This document shows, in pieces, positions 9,525-19,871 of a stretch of DNA of 64,000 bases; positions within the stretch are counted from its first letter, which is position 1, and each line of letters opens with the position of its first letter. Under the pieces are notes generated by a model. That model did not search any database, was not told the DNA's origin, and saw nothing but the letters and a program-made list of their open reading frames with translations. The DNA is from Paenibacillus sp. OV219 (lineage in GTDB: Bacteria > Bacillota > Bacilli > Paenibacillales > Paenibacillaceae). Made by a program: the position numbers and the translations under genes. Where the stretch lies: the NCBI RefSeq assembly GCF_900110075.1, contig NZ_FOCJ01000016.1:1-64000 (forward strand), written 5' to 3'.

Positions 9525-10601
9525 ATGAAAGAGACGAACCAAACAGATTTCGTAAATCAACTGCTCCAGATGGTCGCACCCGGCATGGCATTCCGAGAAG
9601 GGCTCGATAACGTGCTGCGGGCGAAGACAGGAGCGCTGATCGTAGTCGGCTACAGCCCGGAGGTAATGGAGGTCGTTGACGGCGGATTCTCCATTAACTG
9701 CGACTTTTCCCCGAACTATTTATACGAGCTGGCCAAAATGGACGGCGCAATTATTCTTAGCGAGGATCGCAAACGCATTTTGTATGCCAACACACAGCTC
9801 ATTCCGAACAGCTCCATTTCGTCCAGTGAGACGGGGATACGTCACCGGACAGCGGAGCGGGTCGCGAAGCAAACCGGCAAGCTCGTCGTATCGATCTCCC
9901 AGCGGCGAAACGTTATTACGCTGTACCAGGGCCAGTTCAGATATTCGCTGAAGGAAATGGGAGTTATTTTAACAAAGGCAAACCAAGCGATTCAGACGCT
10001 TGAGAAATACAAAGTGGTGCTCAACCAGTCGTTTACAAACCTGTCTGCACTAGAATTCGAAGAGATGGTCACACTACAGGAAGTAGCGCACGTCATTAAG
10101 CGGGTTGAAATGGTCATCCGCGTGAAGACGGAAATTAAGCGGTATGTAAATGAGCTTGGCACCGAAGGTCGTCTCATTGCGATGCAGATGGAAGAGCTCG
10201 TCGGCGGCGTAGAGGAAGAAGCGTGGTTCCTGCTCAAAGACTACGTGAAAGACCCGCATGAGGATCGCATTCGTGAAATCCGTGCAAGCATTCGCAAGCT
10301 TAGCTCCGAAGAGCTGCTTGAGCTGCCGCAGATCATTAAGCTGCTTGGCTATAGTGGCTTTAGCGCTGCATCGGAAGAGATGGTTGCACCGCGCGGCTAT
10401 CGTTTACTGAGCCGTATTCCGCGCCTGCCAGCAGTTATTATGAACAATCTGGTTGAACGGTTCGGCTACTTACCTCATATTTTGATGGCGACGATTGAAG
10501 AGCTCGACTCTGTGGATGGTATTGGTGAAGTGAGGGCGCGTGCGATTAAAGAAGGGCTCAAACGGATTCAAGAACAGATGTTCATTGACAGACAAATCTA
10601 A
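9525..10601 (+). CDS. disA: DisA, DNA-scanning diadenylate cyclase
   Basis: A 358-residue protein that converts two ATP to cyclic di-AMP and scans DNA for damage before sporulation. The N-terminal DAC domain shows the catalytic DGA (73-75) and RHRTAER (106-112) motifs. A helical linker leads to a C-terminal helix-hairpin-helix DNA-binding domain ([19 protein letters not shown]). GGGGG precedes the ATG. It is coupled to radA, whose product is reported to restrain DisA in Bacillus. Confidence 0.96.
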   Translation: MKETNQTDFVNQLLQMVAPGMAFREGLDNVLRAKTGALIVVGYSPEVMEVVDGGFSINCDFSPNYLYELAKMDGAIILSEDRKRILYANTQLIPNSSISSSETGIRHRTAERVAKQTGKLVVSISQRRNVITLYQGQFRYSLKEMGVILTKANQAIQTLEKYKVVLNQSFTNLSALEFEEMVTLQEVAHVIKRVEMVIRVKTEIKRYVNELGTEGRLIAMQMEELVGGVEEEAWFLLKDYVKDPHEDRIREIRASIRKLSSEELLELPQIIKLLGYSGFSAASEEMVAPRGYRLLSRIPRLPAVIMNNLVERFGYLPHILMATIEELDSVDGIGEVRARAIKEGLKRIQEQMFIDRQI

Positions 10602-10677
10602 ATCTCATACAATGAGGGAATGCAGACAAATCACATTTGGGTATTACTTACAATTGAACCGTTTTATGCATCCTTTC

Positions 10678-10702
10678 AAAAACTTCGCAGGAAGTTTTTT
10701 TC
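10678..10702 (+). terminator. Terminator after disA
   Basis: AAAAACTTC-GCAG-GAAGTTTTT forms a nine-base stem with a tetraloop running into a T-tract. It lies in the 164-bp gap before pssA. Confidence 0.75.
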
Positions 10703-10765
10703 TCAGTTTGCCGTCGATACTGCAAATTGCGGTTTTGGGGCATAGTAAAGATGAGGTGGAGCAAA

Positions 10766-11518
10766 ATGATCACGAAGTCAATACCGAGTCTTTTTACCGT
10801 GGCGAACTTATTTCTAGGCATCGTCGCCATCATTCTTATATTTCCCGAAAATGCAAAGCCTGAAGTAGCTGCGATGATGGTCATTATCGCGATGCTGATG
10901 GATGGCGTGGATGGTCGGGTAGCGCGTGCGCTTAACGCCCAAAGTGAATTCGGCAAAGAGCTTGATTCCTTGTCCGATGTCATTTCCTTCGGGGTTGCAC
11001 CAGCTTTTATCATGTACAGCGTTGCTTTCCAAGAGCTTAATCCAGCTCCGGCGTGGATTATTACAGCACTGTTCCCGATCTGTGGAGCGCTGCGGCTCGC
11101 GAGGTTCAATGTTGTTTCCGGAATGCCAGGTTACTTTATCGGCTTGCCGATTCCGGCAGCAGGCGGTGTGCTCGCAACACTTGCCCTGTTCCACAAAGAT
11201 ATTACCGTTTCCGTTCTAATGATCAGTACACTCGTTCTCTCGTTCTTAATGGTGAGCACAGTTCGTTATCCGAACTTTAAGAAAGTGGGCATTCCGAAGA
11301 ATGCCATATGGGTCGTGCCGATCGTCGTAGCAGTTGCTGTTGTGCTCGGTATTCTGTTCCCACACCATCTATCGAAGATCATTTTCATCCCGCTCGTGAT
11401 ATACGCGCTCTATGGCTTAAAAAAAAACGTTGATCGCCGTCTCCCCAGCCGGAAACGGAAGAGAATGCTGGAAAATCAGCTTCAAGAGGAAGCTGTTCAT
11501 AGCGAACATAGTGCATAA
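10766..11518 (+). CDS. pssA: CDP-diacylglycerol--serine O-phosphatidyltransferase
   Basis: A 250-residue integral membrane enzyme that makes phosphatidylserine from CDP-diacylglycerol and serine, the precursor of phosphatidylethanolamine. The full CDP-alcohol phosphotransferase motif DG-x2-AR-x8-G-x3-D-x3-D is present with D49, G50, A53, R54, G63, D67 and D71. Several hydrophobic segments span the rest. The ATG at 10766 is preceded by GAGGTGG with a 6-bp spacer, so longer upstream starts are unlikely. The basic C-terminus (RRLPSRKRKRM) should be cytoplasmic. Confidence 0.9.
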   Translation: MITKSIPSLFTVANLFLGIVAIILIFPENAKPEVAAMMVIIAMLMDGVDGRVARALNAQSEFGKELDSLSDVISFGVAPAFIMYSVAFQELNPAPAWIITALFPICGALRLARFNVVSGMPGYFIGLPIPAAGGVLATLALFHKDITVSVLMISTLVLSFLMVSTVRYPNFKKVGIPKNAIWVVPIVVAVAVVLGILFPHHLSKIIFIPLVIYALYGLKKNVDRRLPSRKRKRMLENQLQEEAVHSEHSA

Positions 11519-11539
11519 TTCATGTGCTTAAACAAAAAT

Positions 11540-11585
11540 AACCGCCTTGTCAAATCCGAAACCGGATTGACGAGGCGGTTTTTGT
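11540..11585. terminator. Bidirectional terminator between convergent genes
   Basis: AACCGCC-TTGTCAA..TTGACGA-GGCGGTT is a long hairpin, with T-rich sequence on the pssA-distal side and A-rich sequence on the other. It sits between pssA (+) and the minus-strand gene ending at 11603, so it can serve both. Confidence 0.8.
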
Positions 11586-11602
11586 TATGAAGATGATTTA
11601 CG

Positions 11603-11998
11603 TTACGTTAAGTTAAATAGCCCAAGCGTGCTGCATTTATCAGATTCCCGGTCAATGACGTCGGCAAGCTGAATGTCGAGTAAATTACACATAGCGGACA
11701 TATAGAACATATTGCGTCCAAGCTCGGTTTGAATGGCTTCCTTGCAGTGCTCGCAAAGATCGCCTGAAATGTGATGGTGAAGTTTGGTCTTGGCCTGCTC
11801 GAGATTAAAGTCGTCTGCAAACTGCTGCTTCCGCGCGTTTAATTCAATACATCCGCATTCTGTAACAGCCTTCGCTACCGCGCGATTCACGGAAGTGCCG
11901 GATTGGCCGTACTTTGACATGACGTCTAGCAAGCTGCGGTGTCGCAGCAGCAGCTCCGAAACTTGCTTCTGAAACTGCTCCAATGTTGGTGCGTTCAT
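11603..11998 (-). CDS. Conserved Cys-containing protein, possibly DUF1573-annotated
   Basis: A 131-residue protein without membrane segments. Cysteine motifs CGC, CEHC and a C-terminal DKCSTLG suggest metal binding. The rest is helical and acidic. GAGGTGG lies six bases before the ATG at 11998, which supports this start over the ATG at 12013. I recall similar Paenibacillus proteins filed under DUF1573, but this is memory, not a search. It is the only gene on the minus strand between positions 1 and 60000, with its own promoter and a shared terminator. Function unknown. Confidence 0.75.
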   Translation of the reverse strand: MNAPTLEQFQKQVSELLLRHRSLLDVMSKYGQSGTSVNRAVAKAVTECGCIELNARKQQFADDFNLEQAKTKLHHHISGDLCEHCKEAIQTELGRNMFYMSAMCNLLDIQLADVIDRESDKCSTLGLFNLT

Positions 11999-12039
11999 CG
12001 GGTACCACCTCATTTCAGGATTGGGATTGCTTTACTTTT

Positions 12040-12068
12040 ATTATAAGCCTCCTCGGCTCTCTTTTCAA
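12040..12068 (-). promoter_or_regulatory. SigA-type promoter of the minus-strand gene
   Basis: Reading the minus strand, TTGAAA (12068-12063) and TATAAT (12045-12040) are separated by exactly 17 bp. They lie about 45 bp upstream of the ATG at 11998. Confidence 0.75.
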
Positions 12069-12188
12069 AACCGATTTATACGATTTTGTCCGATTTATGG
12101 GCTAAGTTAATAATTTCTAATGGATTGGGAGCGCGGGCGATTAGCGTGACAATAATTGGCACATAATTGTTAGTGGAGGTGGATTTAT

Positions 12189-13283
12189 ATGATGAAGCGA
12201 ATGATTCAATTAATGGGTTTTTTGTTCGGCGGATTTCTAGGTGCTCAAATGTACGGCTCTTTGAATGGGAGCATGAGCTTTATGGAATCAACAAATGGTA
12301 TTATGCAGCATTCAGGCGGCTACTACATGAACGTCGGCATTGGCGCGATATGCGGCTTTGCGGCAGCAACGGTTTTGGCAGGCCCAATCTTGAGATGGAT
12401 GCAGCAAGGGGCGGAGCGGGCTTCGGCGATGCCGACAGGCGAACTGTTGTCCGGCGGTGGTGGTCTGCTTGGCGGTCTGGCGTTATCGGCCCTTATTTAT
12501 CCGGCACTGTCTAGCTTGACCGGCGCGGGCATCTTTGTTCCGATCGCATTGACAATTCTTCTTGGCTATATCGGAATGCGAGTGGGACTTAGTAAACAGG
12601 TCGAACTGGCATCTATGTTCAAATCGATTTCCGAGCGCACGAATGCGCAGGTACGGGTGGATGAGGAGAGCAGCTACGAGGAGCATAAAATTCTCGATAC
12701 GAGCGTCATTATCGATGGCCGAATCGCCGATATTTGCAAGACTGGATTCATTGAAGGCACACTGGTCATTCCGGAGTTCGTGCTGGAAGAGCTGCAGCAT
12801 ATTGCCGATTCATCGGACTTGCTCAAGCGCAATCGAGGTCGCAGAGGACTTGATATCCTCAACAAAATCCAGAAAGAGCTCGATGTGAAGGTCCTCATCT
12901 ATGAAGGTGAAGCGGAAGAGGGCGAAGTCGATAGCAAGCTGGTGAAGCTGGCGAAAGTGCTGCACGGCAAAGTGGTGACGAACGACTTCAACTTGAATAA
13001 GGTGTGCGAGCTGCAAGGCGTATCTGTACTCAATATTAACGATCTCGCTAATGCAGTGAAGCCAGTTGTTCTCCCAGGTGAAGAGATCGTCGTGCAGGTG
13101 ATCAAAGATGGCAAGGAGCATGGACAAGGCGTCGCCTATCTGGATGATGGCACGATGATTGTCGTTGAAGGCGGACGGGATTACATCGGAACGACGATGG
13201 AGGTTCTCGTTACGAGCGTGCTGCAAACGTCTGCGGGCCGGATGATTTTCGCAAAGCCGAAGCTGTTGGAAAAAGCGCTCTAA
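12189..13283 (+). CDS. yacL: YacL-type PIN/TRAM domain membrane protein
   Basis: A 364-residue protein. The N-terminal ~135 residues hold four hydrophobic segments. A PIN nuclease-like domain follows, with [10 protein letters not shown] (Asp170) and PEFVLEELQ carrying acidic residues of the metal site. A C-terminal TRAM domain (about 290-350) is an RNA-binding beta-barrel. The order TM-PIN-TRAM is that of B. subtilis YacL. A membrane-tethered RNase role is inferred. GGAGGTGG precedes the ATG. It heads the run leading to ispD and ispF. Confidence 0.9.
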   Translation: MMKRMIQLMGFLFGGFLGAQMYGSLNGSMSFMESTNGIMQHSGGYYMNVGIGAICGFAAATVLAGPILRWMQQGAERASAMPTGELLSGGGGLLGGLALSALIYPALSSLTGAGIFVPIALTILLGYIGMRVGLSKQVELASMFKSISERTNAQVRVDEESSYEEHKILDTSVIIDGRIADICKTGFIEGTLVIPEFVLEELQHIADSSDLLKRNRGRRGLDILNKIQKELDVKVLIYEGEAEEGEVDSKLVKLAKVLHGKVVTNDFNLNKVCELQGVSVLNINDLANAVKPVVLPGEEIVVQVIKDGKEHGQGVAYLDDGTMIVVEGGRDYIGTTMEVLVTSVLQTSAGRMIFAKPKLLEKAL

Positions 13284-13366
13284 AGCGGTATGATAGGGGA
13301 TAGGCTACTAAGAGCAATCCGTATGTAGCTTGAACGAACCTATATACGCGAGGGCGGTTGAAGGGC

Positions 13367-14080
13367 ATGGAAGCAGCAGGTGCAAAATGGGGTGTCGTCG
13401 TTGTGGCGGCGGGCCGAGGTACGAGAATGGGAACGTCTACGAGCAAGCAATATTTGCTCTTGCAGGACAAGCCGATCCTTGTACATACCCTTGAACGATT
13501 CCAAGCGATGGACGATATTGCAGAAGTAGTGCTCGTTGTGGGCAAGGAAGATACAGCCCGCTGTGAGCAGGTCGTCGAAAGCTATGGTCTGCATAAAGTA
13601 AAATCGGTGCTTGCAGGCGGCAGCGAACGTCAGCATTCCGTAACAATTGGCATACAGGCACTCGGCAGCGATATCGAATGGGTGATGGTCCATGACGGTG
13701 TTCGACCGCTTGTGACGGCTGAAGCCGTACGCAGATGTATGGTGAAGGCGGAAGAGACGGAGGCGGCTGTACTGGCTGTGCCCGTTAAAGATACAATTAA
13801 GCAAGTGAATGAGACCGGCGTCATTACCGCGACACCGGACCGGCGAAGCTTGTGGGCGATTCAAACGCCGCAAGCTTTTCGTCGTTCCTTGCTTCTGCAG
13901 GCGCTTACGCAGGCGGCTCGAGATCAGTTTCTCGGCACGGACGACGCGATGGCGGTTGAGCGTCTAGGCGTTCAAGTATCCGTCGCTGAAGGGGAGTATA
14001 CGAACATTAAGATTACAACGCCTGAGGACTTGCCTTACGCAGAGTTTCTGCTTGCAAGCCGGGAGCAGGAGAGGGGATAA
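13367..14080 (+). CDS. ispD: IspD, MEP cytidylyltransferase
   Basis: 2-C-methyl-D-erythritol 4-phosphate cytidylyltransferase, 237 residues, the third step of the non-mevalonate isoprenoid pathway. The nucleotide-binding loop VVAAGRGTRMG is near the N-terminus, and HDGVRPLV and KDTIKQV follow at the expected places. An in-frame TTG at 13358 touches the GAGGGCGG ribosome site, so the ATG at 13367 (nine bases away) is preferred. ispF follows after 6 bp, the usual pairing. Confidence 0.94.
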   Translation: MEAAGAKWGVVVVAAGRGTRMGTSTSKQYLLLQDKPILVHTLERFQAMDDIAEVVLVVGKEDTARCEQVVESYGLHKVKSVLAGGSERQHSVTIGIQALGSDIEWVMVHDGVRPLVTAEAVRRCMVKAEETEAAVLAVPVKDTIKQVNETGVITATPDRRSLWAIQTPQAFRRSLLLQALTQAARDQFLGTDDAMAVERLGVQVSVAEGEYTNIKITTPEDLPYAEFLLASREQERG

Positions 14081-14086
14081 AGAGAA

Positions 14087-14572
14087 ATGATTCGAGTAGG
14101 ACAAGGTTTTGATGTGCATCAATTGGTGGAGGATCGTCCATGCATTATCGGCGGCGTGACGATTCCCTATGAGAAGGGGCTGCTCGGCCATTCCGATGCG
14201 GACGTGCTGCTGCACGCAATTAGCGATGCGGTGCTTGGAGCGCTAGGGCTCGGTGATATCGGCAAACATTTTCCAGATACGGATCCGGCCTTTAAAGACG
14301 CGGACAGCTTGAAGCTGCTGCAGCATATTTGGAAGCTCGTGAAGGAGCGGGGGTATAAGCTCGGCAACGTCGATGCAACGATTATTGCGCAGAAGCCGAA
14401 GATGGCTCCGCATATCCCGCAAATGGTCGAGATTATCGCAGGCGCATTGGAGGCGGAAGATAGCTACCAAGTGAATGTGAAGGCAACGACAACCGAGTGG
14501 CTCGGCTTTACGGGACGCGGCGAAGGGATTGCCGCACAGTCTGTTGTCTGCCTTGTAAAAGTTGTGCTATGA
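14087..14572 (+). CDS. ispF: IspF, MECDP synthase
   Basis: 2-C-methyl-D-erythritol 2,4-cyclodiphosphate synthase, 161 residues, close to the family norm. The zinc ligands Asp9 and His11 in GFDVHQL are visible. The [13 protein letters not shown] helix supplies the third His, and [17 protein letters not shown] is the C-terminal signature. Spacing to ispD is 6 bp, so the two are cotranscribed. Confidence 0.96.
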   Translation: MIRVGQGFDVHQLVEDRPCIIGGVTIPYEKGLLGHSDADVLLHAISDAVLGALGLGDIGKHFPDTDPAFKDADSLKLLQHIWKLVKERGYKLGNVDATIIAQKPKMAPHIPQMVEIIAGALEAEDSYQVNVKATTTEWLGFTGRGEGIAAQSVVCLVKVVL

Positions 14573-14613
14573 TTCTGCAATATGATTAGAATGACGGGAG
14601 GAGCTTGACCATT

Positions 14614-16071
14614 ATGTCACAACCAATCAGAGTGCGGTATGCACCGTCACCGACAGGGCATTTACATATCGGCAATGCCAGAACGGCCTTATTTAATTAT
14701 TTGTTTGCACGCAACTTAGGCGGCAAATTCATCATTCGAATTGAAGATACAGACGTGAAGCGCAACGTGGCGGGCGGCGAAGAGAGTCAGCTGACCTACC
14801 TCAAGTGGCTCGGCATCGACTGGGATGAGAGCGTTGATATCGGCGGCGGCTACGGTCCGTACCGCCAGACGGAGCGGCTTGATATTTATAAAGAGTATTG
14901 GCAGGAGCTGCTGGACAAAGGCCTTGCTTATAAGTGCTACTGTACAGAAGAAGAGCTGGAGCAGGAGCGGGAAGAGCAGACAGCGCGCGGCGAAATGCCT
15001 CGTTATTCGGGCAAGCACCGCAGCCTGACGGATGAGCAACGTACTGCATTCGAAGCAGAAGGCCGTATTCCAAGCATCCGTTTCCGTGTGCCTGAAGGTA
15101 AGCTGTATACGTTCAACGACCTTGTGAAAGGTCAAATTAGCTTTGAATCGGATGGCATCGGCGATTTCGTTATCGTGAAGAAGGATGGCATTCCGACGTA
15201 TAACTTTGCGGTAGCGCTCGATGATCACCTGATGGCGATCAGCCACGTGCTGCGCGGCGAAGACCATATCTCCAACACGCCGCGTCAGCTCATGATCTAT
15301 GAAGCGTTTGGCTGGGAGACGCCGGTATTCGGCCATATGACGCTGATTGTGAGTGAGTCCCGGAAGAAGCTCAGCAAACGCGATGAGTCCATTATCCAGT
15401 TCATTGAACAATACGATAAGCTTGGCTACCTGCCGGAAGCCATTTTCAACTTCATTACGCTTCTTGGCTGGTCACCGGAAGGTGAGCAGGAGATATTCAC
15501 TCGTGAGGAATTGATTGAGGCGTTCGACGCGAGCCGTCTTAGCAAGAGCCCAGCCTTGTTCGACACGAACAAGCTGAGCTGGATGAACAACGAGTACATG
15601 AAGAAGACCGAGCTACCGCGTGTCGTCGATATGTGCGTGCCACATCTGCAGGGAGCGGGCCGCCTGCCTTCTGAGCTGAGTGCGGAAGACCGCGCTTGGG
15701 TCGGCGACCTCGTTGCGCTTTATCAAGATAAGCTCCGCTTTGCAGCAGATATCGTACCGTTAACTGAGCTGTTCTTCAGCGCAGAAACTGCCGATGAGGA
15801 AGAAGCGGTGACGGTTCTCTCAGAGGAGCAAATGCCTGTTGTACTGCAGGCGTTCCTTGAGCAAGTGAAGGCGCTTGAAGCATTCAATGTAGACGGTATT
15901 AAAGCAGCGATTAAAGCGGTCCAGACATCGACCGGCTTCAAAGGCAAACAGCTGTTCATGCCGATTCGAGCTGCTCTCACTGGCCAGACGCATGGTCCGG
16001 ATTTGAATCAATCGATCGCTTTGCTTGGCCGGGCGAAAGTCGAGCAGCGGTTGCAAGGTCGTTTAGCTTAA
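14614..16071 (+). CDS. gltX: Glutamyl-tRNA synthetase
   Basis: A class I aminoacyl-tRNA synthetase of 485 residues that charges tRNA-Glu. In Bacilli the enzyme also misacylates tRNA-Gln for the amidotransferase route. The HIGH motif appears as HIGN in [13 protein letters not shown] and the second signature as KKLSKRD. The ATG at 14614 is ten bases after GGGAGGAG. An in-frame TTG at 14605 is too close to that site. The gltX-cysE-cysS order is conserved in Bacilli, here with a separate leader before cysE. Confidence 0.96.
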   Translation: MSQPIRVRYAPSPTGHLHIGNARTALFNYLFARNLGGKFIIRIEDTDVKRNVAGGEESQLTYLKWLGIDWDESVDIGGGYGPYRQTERLDIYKEYWQELLDKGLAYKCYCTEEELEQEREEQTARGEMPRYSGKHRSLTDEQRTAFEAEGRIPSIRFRVPEGKLYTFNDLVKGQISFESDGIGDFVIVKKDGIPTYNFAVALDDHLMAISHVLRGEDHISNTPRQLMIYEAFGWETPVFGHMTLIVSESRKKLSKRDESIIQFIEQYDKLGYLPEAIFNFITLLGWSPEGEQEIFTREELIEAFDASRLSKSPALFDTNKLSWMNNEYMKKTELPRVVDMCVPHLQGAGRLPSELSAEDRAWVGDLVALYQDKLRFAADIVPLTELFFSAETADEEEAVTVLSEEQMPVVLQAFLEQVKALEAFNVDGIKAAIKAVQTSTGFKGKQLFMPIRAALTGQTHGPDLNQSIALLGRAKVEQRLQGRLA

Positions 16072-16109
16072 GCGAGGAAGCGGGACCTGGCCTTAGGCGC
16101 ATGTCCTAC

Positions 16110-16138
16110 TTGCCAGTTCTCGGGCGCTAAGCTATACT
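16110..16138 (+). promoter_or_regulatory. Promoter of the cysE T-box leader
   Basis: TTGCCA (16110-16115) and TATACT (16133-16138) are separated by 17 bp. This places transcription start near 16145, ahead of the T-box structures. Confidence 0.6.
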
Positions 16139-16144
16139 TGAGGT

Positions 16145-16500
16145 ACTTTAATTTCTGTCAGGCAGACACACACGTATAAGGCTTGGAACAGGATCGTTTA
16201 TTTCAATTGGGAATTGTCAGAGAGGGCGACCTTCAAACGGAGCTGGAGCATGTTAGTTATGATTCGGATACGGCTTGATGGCTGGGAGTTGCTCATTCCT
16301 CGGAATAGACATTGCGCCTGGGAGCCGCGCCTCCGAACTGTCGTTATCGGCAGGGTGGGTGGTGACGTTTGGTCCTCGTTACGGACTTATGAGACGAGAA
16401 TGGTTGACTGCATACATGTGTATAGCAGCAATCATTTCCGATGCAGAGTGGAACCGCGTATACACGCCTCTGCAGCCAATTGGCTGCGGAGGCTTTTTTG
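16145..16500 (+). promoter_or_regulatory. T-box riboswitch sensing tRNA-Cys, with terminator
   Basis: The T-box core GTGGAACCGCG lies at 16448-16458, followed by a terminator (GCCTC..GAGGC with inner GCAGCC/GGCTGC, six T; 16466-16499). The UGGA of the core would pair with a tRNA ending UCCA, which fits the U73 of bacterial tRNA-Cys. A candidate UGC specifier codon is at 16313-16315 within a long Stem I region. Uncharged tRNA-Cys should favour the antiterminator and turn on cysE-cysS. The Stem I boundaries are my estimate. Confidence 0.88.
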
Positions 16501-16530
16501 TTTACCATGTCTGAGAGGAGGACTCGGCCC

Positions 16531-17208
16531 GTGATTCGAAATTTTAGAACCGACATAGAAACGATTCTTGAGAACGATCCAGCCGCCCGGAATAAGCTTG
16601 AGATCATCTTCACGTATTCAGGCCTCCACGCGATCTGGGCACACCGTATTGCGCATGCATTTTACAAGCGTAATTGGTTCACCATTGCCCGCCTCATATC
16701 ACAAACGAGCCGGTTCTTCACAGGCATTGAGATTCATCCTGGCGCGACCATTGGATCGAAACTCTTTATCGACCACGGGATGGGTATCGTCATCGGGGAG
16801 ACGTGTGAAATCGGCGACAACGTCGTTATTTATCAAGGCGTAACGCTCGGCGGTACGGGCAAGGAGAAGGGGAAACGGCATCCAACGATTGGTAACAATG
16901 TCGTTATTGCTTCGGGGGCGAAAGTTCTAGGCTCCTTCAAGGTTGGGGACAATGTGAATATAGGCGCCAATTCTGTCGTTCTGCGCGAGGTGCCGCCGAA
17001 TAGTACGGTAGTCGGCATTCCGGGACGAATTGTGAAGCGCAATGGCGCGCGCGTCAGTGATCGGTTAGATCATACGCAGCTGCCGGATCCTGTTATTGAG
17101 ATGCTTAGGGCGATGCAGAAGGAAGTGTCGGAGCTGCGGTTTGAGCTTGAGCAAGAGAAACGCAAACATCGTGAGGAGAAACGAGAAAATGAGCCTGCGA
17201 ATTTATAA
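16531..17208 (+). CDS. cysE: Serine O-acetyltransferase
   Basis: A 225-residue enzyme making O-acetylserine, the carbon skeleton of cysteine. A helical N-domain ([29 protein letters not shown]) precedes left-handed beta-helix hexapeptide repeats, which include [19 protein letters not shown] and [16 protein letters not shown]. The GTG at 16531 is nine bases after GAGAGGAGG, just past the T-box terminator. Upstream in-frame ATGs lie inside the leader. The C-terminus is charged and overlaps the cysS start by 20 bp. Confidence 0.95.
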   Translation: MIRNFRTDIETILENDPAARNKLEIIFTYSGLHAIWAHRIAHAFYKRNWFTIARLISQTSRFFTGIEIHPGATIGSKLFIDHGMGIVIGETCEIGDNVVIYQGVTLGGTGKEKGKRHPTIGNNVVIASGAKVLGSFKVGDNVNIGANSVVLREVPPNSTVVGIPGRIVKRNGARVSDRLDHTQLPDPVIEMLRAMQKEVSELRFELEQEKRKHREEKRENEPANL

Positions 17209-18589
17209 TACCCTGTCACGGGAAAAAGAAGACTTTATCCCGCTTGAGCCGGGCAAAGTCAAAATGTATGTGTGCGGACCGACCGTATACGACTATATCC
17301 ATATCGGCAACGCGCGTCCTGCCATTTTCTTCGATGTGGTGCGCCGCTACTTGGAGTCGATTGGCTATGAGGTGACATACGTCGTGAATTTCACGGACGT
17401 GGATGATAAGCTGATCCGCAAGGCGGAGCAGCTCGGTACGACGGTGCCGGAGGTAGCAGAGCGATTCATTGAGGCGTTTAAGGAGAACATTGAAGGTCTC
17501 CGCATTAATAAAGCATCGCTGAATCCACGCGTTACGGATCACATTGAAGAGATTATCGCGTTCATAGCTGAGCTTGTGGATCGCGGTCACGCGTACGAGA
17601 GTGGTGGAGATGTCTACTATCGCACTAGCACATTTGCTGATTACGGCAAGCTGTCACATCAGAACTTGGAGGAGCTGCAGCTCGGTATCCGCATCGGCGT
17701 GGATGAACGCAAAGAAAGCGGTCAAGACTTTGTACTGTGGAAGGCTGCGAAGCCAGGCGAAATCAAGTGGGATAGTCCGTGGGGTGCAGGCCGTCCGGGC
17801 TGGCACATAGAATGCTCGGCAATGGCGCGCAAATATCTGGGTGATACGCTCGACATTCACGGCGGCGGCCATGACTTGCAGTTCCCGCATCATGAGTGCG
17901 AGATTGCACAGTCCGAGGCAGTTACCGGCAAACCACTTGCTAACTACTGGATGCATAACGGCTTCATCAACATTAACAATGAGAAAATGTCCAAGTCGCT
18001 CAGCAACGGTATTACGGTTCAGGAAATTCTGAAGCGAATCAAGCCGGAGGTTATTCGCTACTTCATGCTATCCGCGCATTATAGAAGTCCACTGAACTTC
18101 AGCGATGAGACGATTGCACAAGCGGAGAATAGCGTGGAGCGGATCGTGAACTCAGTTACCAATCTGAAGCACCGCCTGTCTATCGCTGTCAGTGAGGCGG
18201 ATGAATCTGTTCCAGCATTGGAAGCGCGAATTGGCGAAATCAAAGCGCAGTTTAATGCGAAGATGGACGACGACTTCAACACGCCTGATGGGATTACGGC
18301 ACTGTTCGATCTCGTTAGTGAAGCAAACCTGTATCTGCAACGGCCGGTCGTATCTGAGGCCGCACTAAACTTGCTGCTCGAAGCGTTCGAAGCGTTTAAC
18401 CGCGTCCTTGGTCTGCTCAATACGGAGGATGAACTGCTGGATGCGGATATCGACGCACTTATCGTACAGCGGACCGAAGCTCGGACGAACAAGGATTGGA
18501 AGCGGGCTGACGAGATCCGTGACCAATTGTCGGCGCTTGGTATCGTGCTGGAAGATACGTCGCAGGGCATCCGTTGGCGGCGCAAATGA
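17189..18589 (+). CDS. cysS: Cysteinyl-tRNA synthetase
   Basis: A class I synthetase of 466 residues, the same length as the B. subtilis enzyme. It shows Cys29 in [16 protein letters not shown] (zinc ligand plus HIGH motif), a second zinc region in WHIECSAM and [10 protein letters not shown], and KMSKS. The ATG at 17189 follows GAGGAG inside the cysE 3' end, which couples translation. The longer open frame from 17096 is inside cysE and is rejected. It should be controlled by the T-box upstream of cysE. Confidence 0.96.
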   Translation: MSLRIYNTLSREKEDFIPLEPGKVKMYVCGPTVYDYIHIGNARPAIFFDVVRRYLESIGYEVTYVVNFTDVDDKLIRKAEQLGTTVPEVAERFIEAFKENIEGLRINKASLNPRVTDHIEEIIAFIAELVDRGHAYESGGDVYYRTSTFADYGKLSHQNLEELQLGIRIGVDERKESGQDFVLWKAAKPGEIKWDSPWGAGRPGWHIECSAMARKYLGDTLDIHGGGHDLQFPHHECEIAQSEAVTGKPLANYWMHNGFININNEKMSKSLSNGITVQEILKRIKPEVIRYFMLSAHYRSPLNFSDETIAQAENSVERIVNSVTNLKHRLSIAVSEADESVPALEARIGEIKAQFNAKMDDDFNTPDGITALFDLVSEANLYLQRPVVSEAALNLLLEAFEAFNRVLGLLNTEDELLDADIDALIVQRTEARTNKDWKRADEIRDQLSALGIVLEDTSQGIRWRRK

Positions 18590-19056
18590 TGAACGAGCGG
18601 ATGAATATCGACGATCTCGCATCAGATAGCCTGTTGTTTCATATCCCGACGAAGCCGATCAATCTGTTGAATCCGATCGTTCTCGCTTATATCGGAGACG
18701 CCGTATTTGAAGTGCTCGTCCGACAATACTTGATTTCGTTACCAAATCATAAGCCGAACCATCTGCACCGGCAGGCTACACAGTTCGTTTCAGCGAAGGC
18801 GCAGTGCATGCTGTTGGAGAAGTGGCAGCCTCACTTAACAGAAGCTGAAGCGGACATTGTGCGCAGGGGACGCAATGCCAAGTCGGGTACGGCGCCAAAA
18901 AACGCCGACCCGGCGCATTATCAGCAAGCAACGGCGCTGGAGTGCTTGATCGGCTATCTCTATTATGGGAAGCAAATTGCGCGTATACGTGAGCTAATGG
19001 CGATTGCATTCGATGAAGCTCCCGAAGAACGTGAAGATACAAACGAGCAGACTTAA
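18586..19056 (+). CDS. mrnC: Mini-ribonuclease 3 (MrnC)
   Basis: An RNase III-like catalytic domain without the dsRNA-binding domain, which matures 23S rRNA in Firmicutes. Signatures are [17 protein letters not shown] near the start (acidic residues of the metal site), the [13 protein letters not shown] segment, and [13 protein letters not shown]. The ATG at 18586 overlaps the cysS stop (ATGA). Starts at 18589 or 18601 remain possible because no strong ribosome site is visible. Confidence 0.9.
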   Translation: MMNERMNIDDLASDSLLFHIPTKPINLLNPIVLAYIGDAVFEVLVRQYLISLPNHKPNHLHRQATQFVSAKAQCMLLEKWQPHLTEAEADIVRRGRNAKSGTAPKNADPAHYQQATALECLIGYLYYGKQIARIRELMAIAFDEAPEEREDTNEQT

Positions 19057-19091
19057 CAAATAGACATCAGAAGAGGAGGTTCAGCATCAGC

Positions 19092-19868
19092 ATGAGCACA
19101 CAAGATGAATCACAAGAATCACAAGAATCACAAGAATGGATTGCAGGGAAACATCCGGTTATGGAGGCGCTGCGCTCCGGTCGCGACATCAATAAGATCT
19201 GGATCGCGGAGCAAGCGCAGAAGAATGCGCAGCCGATCATGATGGAGGCGAAGAAAGCAGGGATCATCGTTCAGGTGGTCGATAAGCGCAAGCTGGACCA
19301 GATGGTCGAAGGCGTACCGCATCAAGGCGTCGTCGCTCAAGCGGCGGCACACCGCTATTACGAGGTAGATGAGCTACTGGCGCGGGCGAAAGAAAGCGGG
19401 GAGCAGCCGTTCTTCCTGCTGCTGGATGAGATTGAAGATCCACACAACCTCGGTTCTATTTTGCGGACGGCTGAATGCACAGGGGTTCATGGTGTTATTA
19501 TTCCGAAGCGCCGCTCGGCGTCATTAACGGCAACGGTGTCCAAAACATCGGCCGGTGCGGTTGAGTACATTCCAGTTGCGCGTATTACGAATATGGCGCA
19601 AACGATTGATAAGCTGAAGGAAGCGGGTATCTGGGTGGCAGGAGCGGATGTTGGCGCGAAGCAGGACGTATACTCCTCATCGACCAAGTTCGATATGCCG
19701 CTTGCAATCGTCATCGGCAACGAGGCGAAGGGTATCGGCCGATTAATTCGCGATAAGTGTGATTTTCTAATCAAGCTGCCGATGAACGGACAGCTCAATT
19801 CGCTCAATGCTTCCGTTGCTGCGGGAGTGCTTATGTACGAAGTGTTGCGTCAGCGCCTTAACCGCTAA
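19092..19868 (+). CDS. rlmB: RlmB, 23S rRNA ribose methyltransferase
   Basis: A TrmH-family SPOUT methyltransferase of 258 residues expected to 2'-O-methylate a guanosine in 23S rRNA. The N-terminal substrate-binding part is followed by the knotted domain with DEIEDPHNLGSILRTAE, VIGNEAKGIGRL and MNGQLNSLNASVAAGVL. GAGGAGGT precedes the ATG. The first residues contain a small Ser-Gln-Glu repeat not normal for the family. It is followed 3 bp later by yacP, as in B. subtilis. Confidence 0.94.
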   Translation: MSTQDESQESQESQEWIAGKHPVMEALRSGRDINKIWIAEQAQKNAQPIMMEAKKAGIIVQVVDKRKLDQMVEGVPHQGVVAQAAAHRYYEVDELLARAKESGEQPFFLLLDEIEDPHNLGSILRTAECTGVHGVIIPKRRSASLTATVSKTSAGAVEYIPVARITNMAQTIDKLKEAGIWVAGADVGAKQDVYSSSTKFDMPLAIVIGNEAKGIGRLIRDKCDFLIKLPMNGQLNSLNASVAAGVLMYEVLRQRLNR

Positions 19869-19871
19869 CCG

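Noticed and set aside
16204-16534. Small open frames in the gltX-cysE gap
   Set aside because: They overlap the T-box leader, lack ribosome sites and give no recognisable protein.
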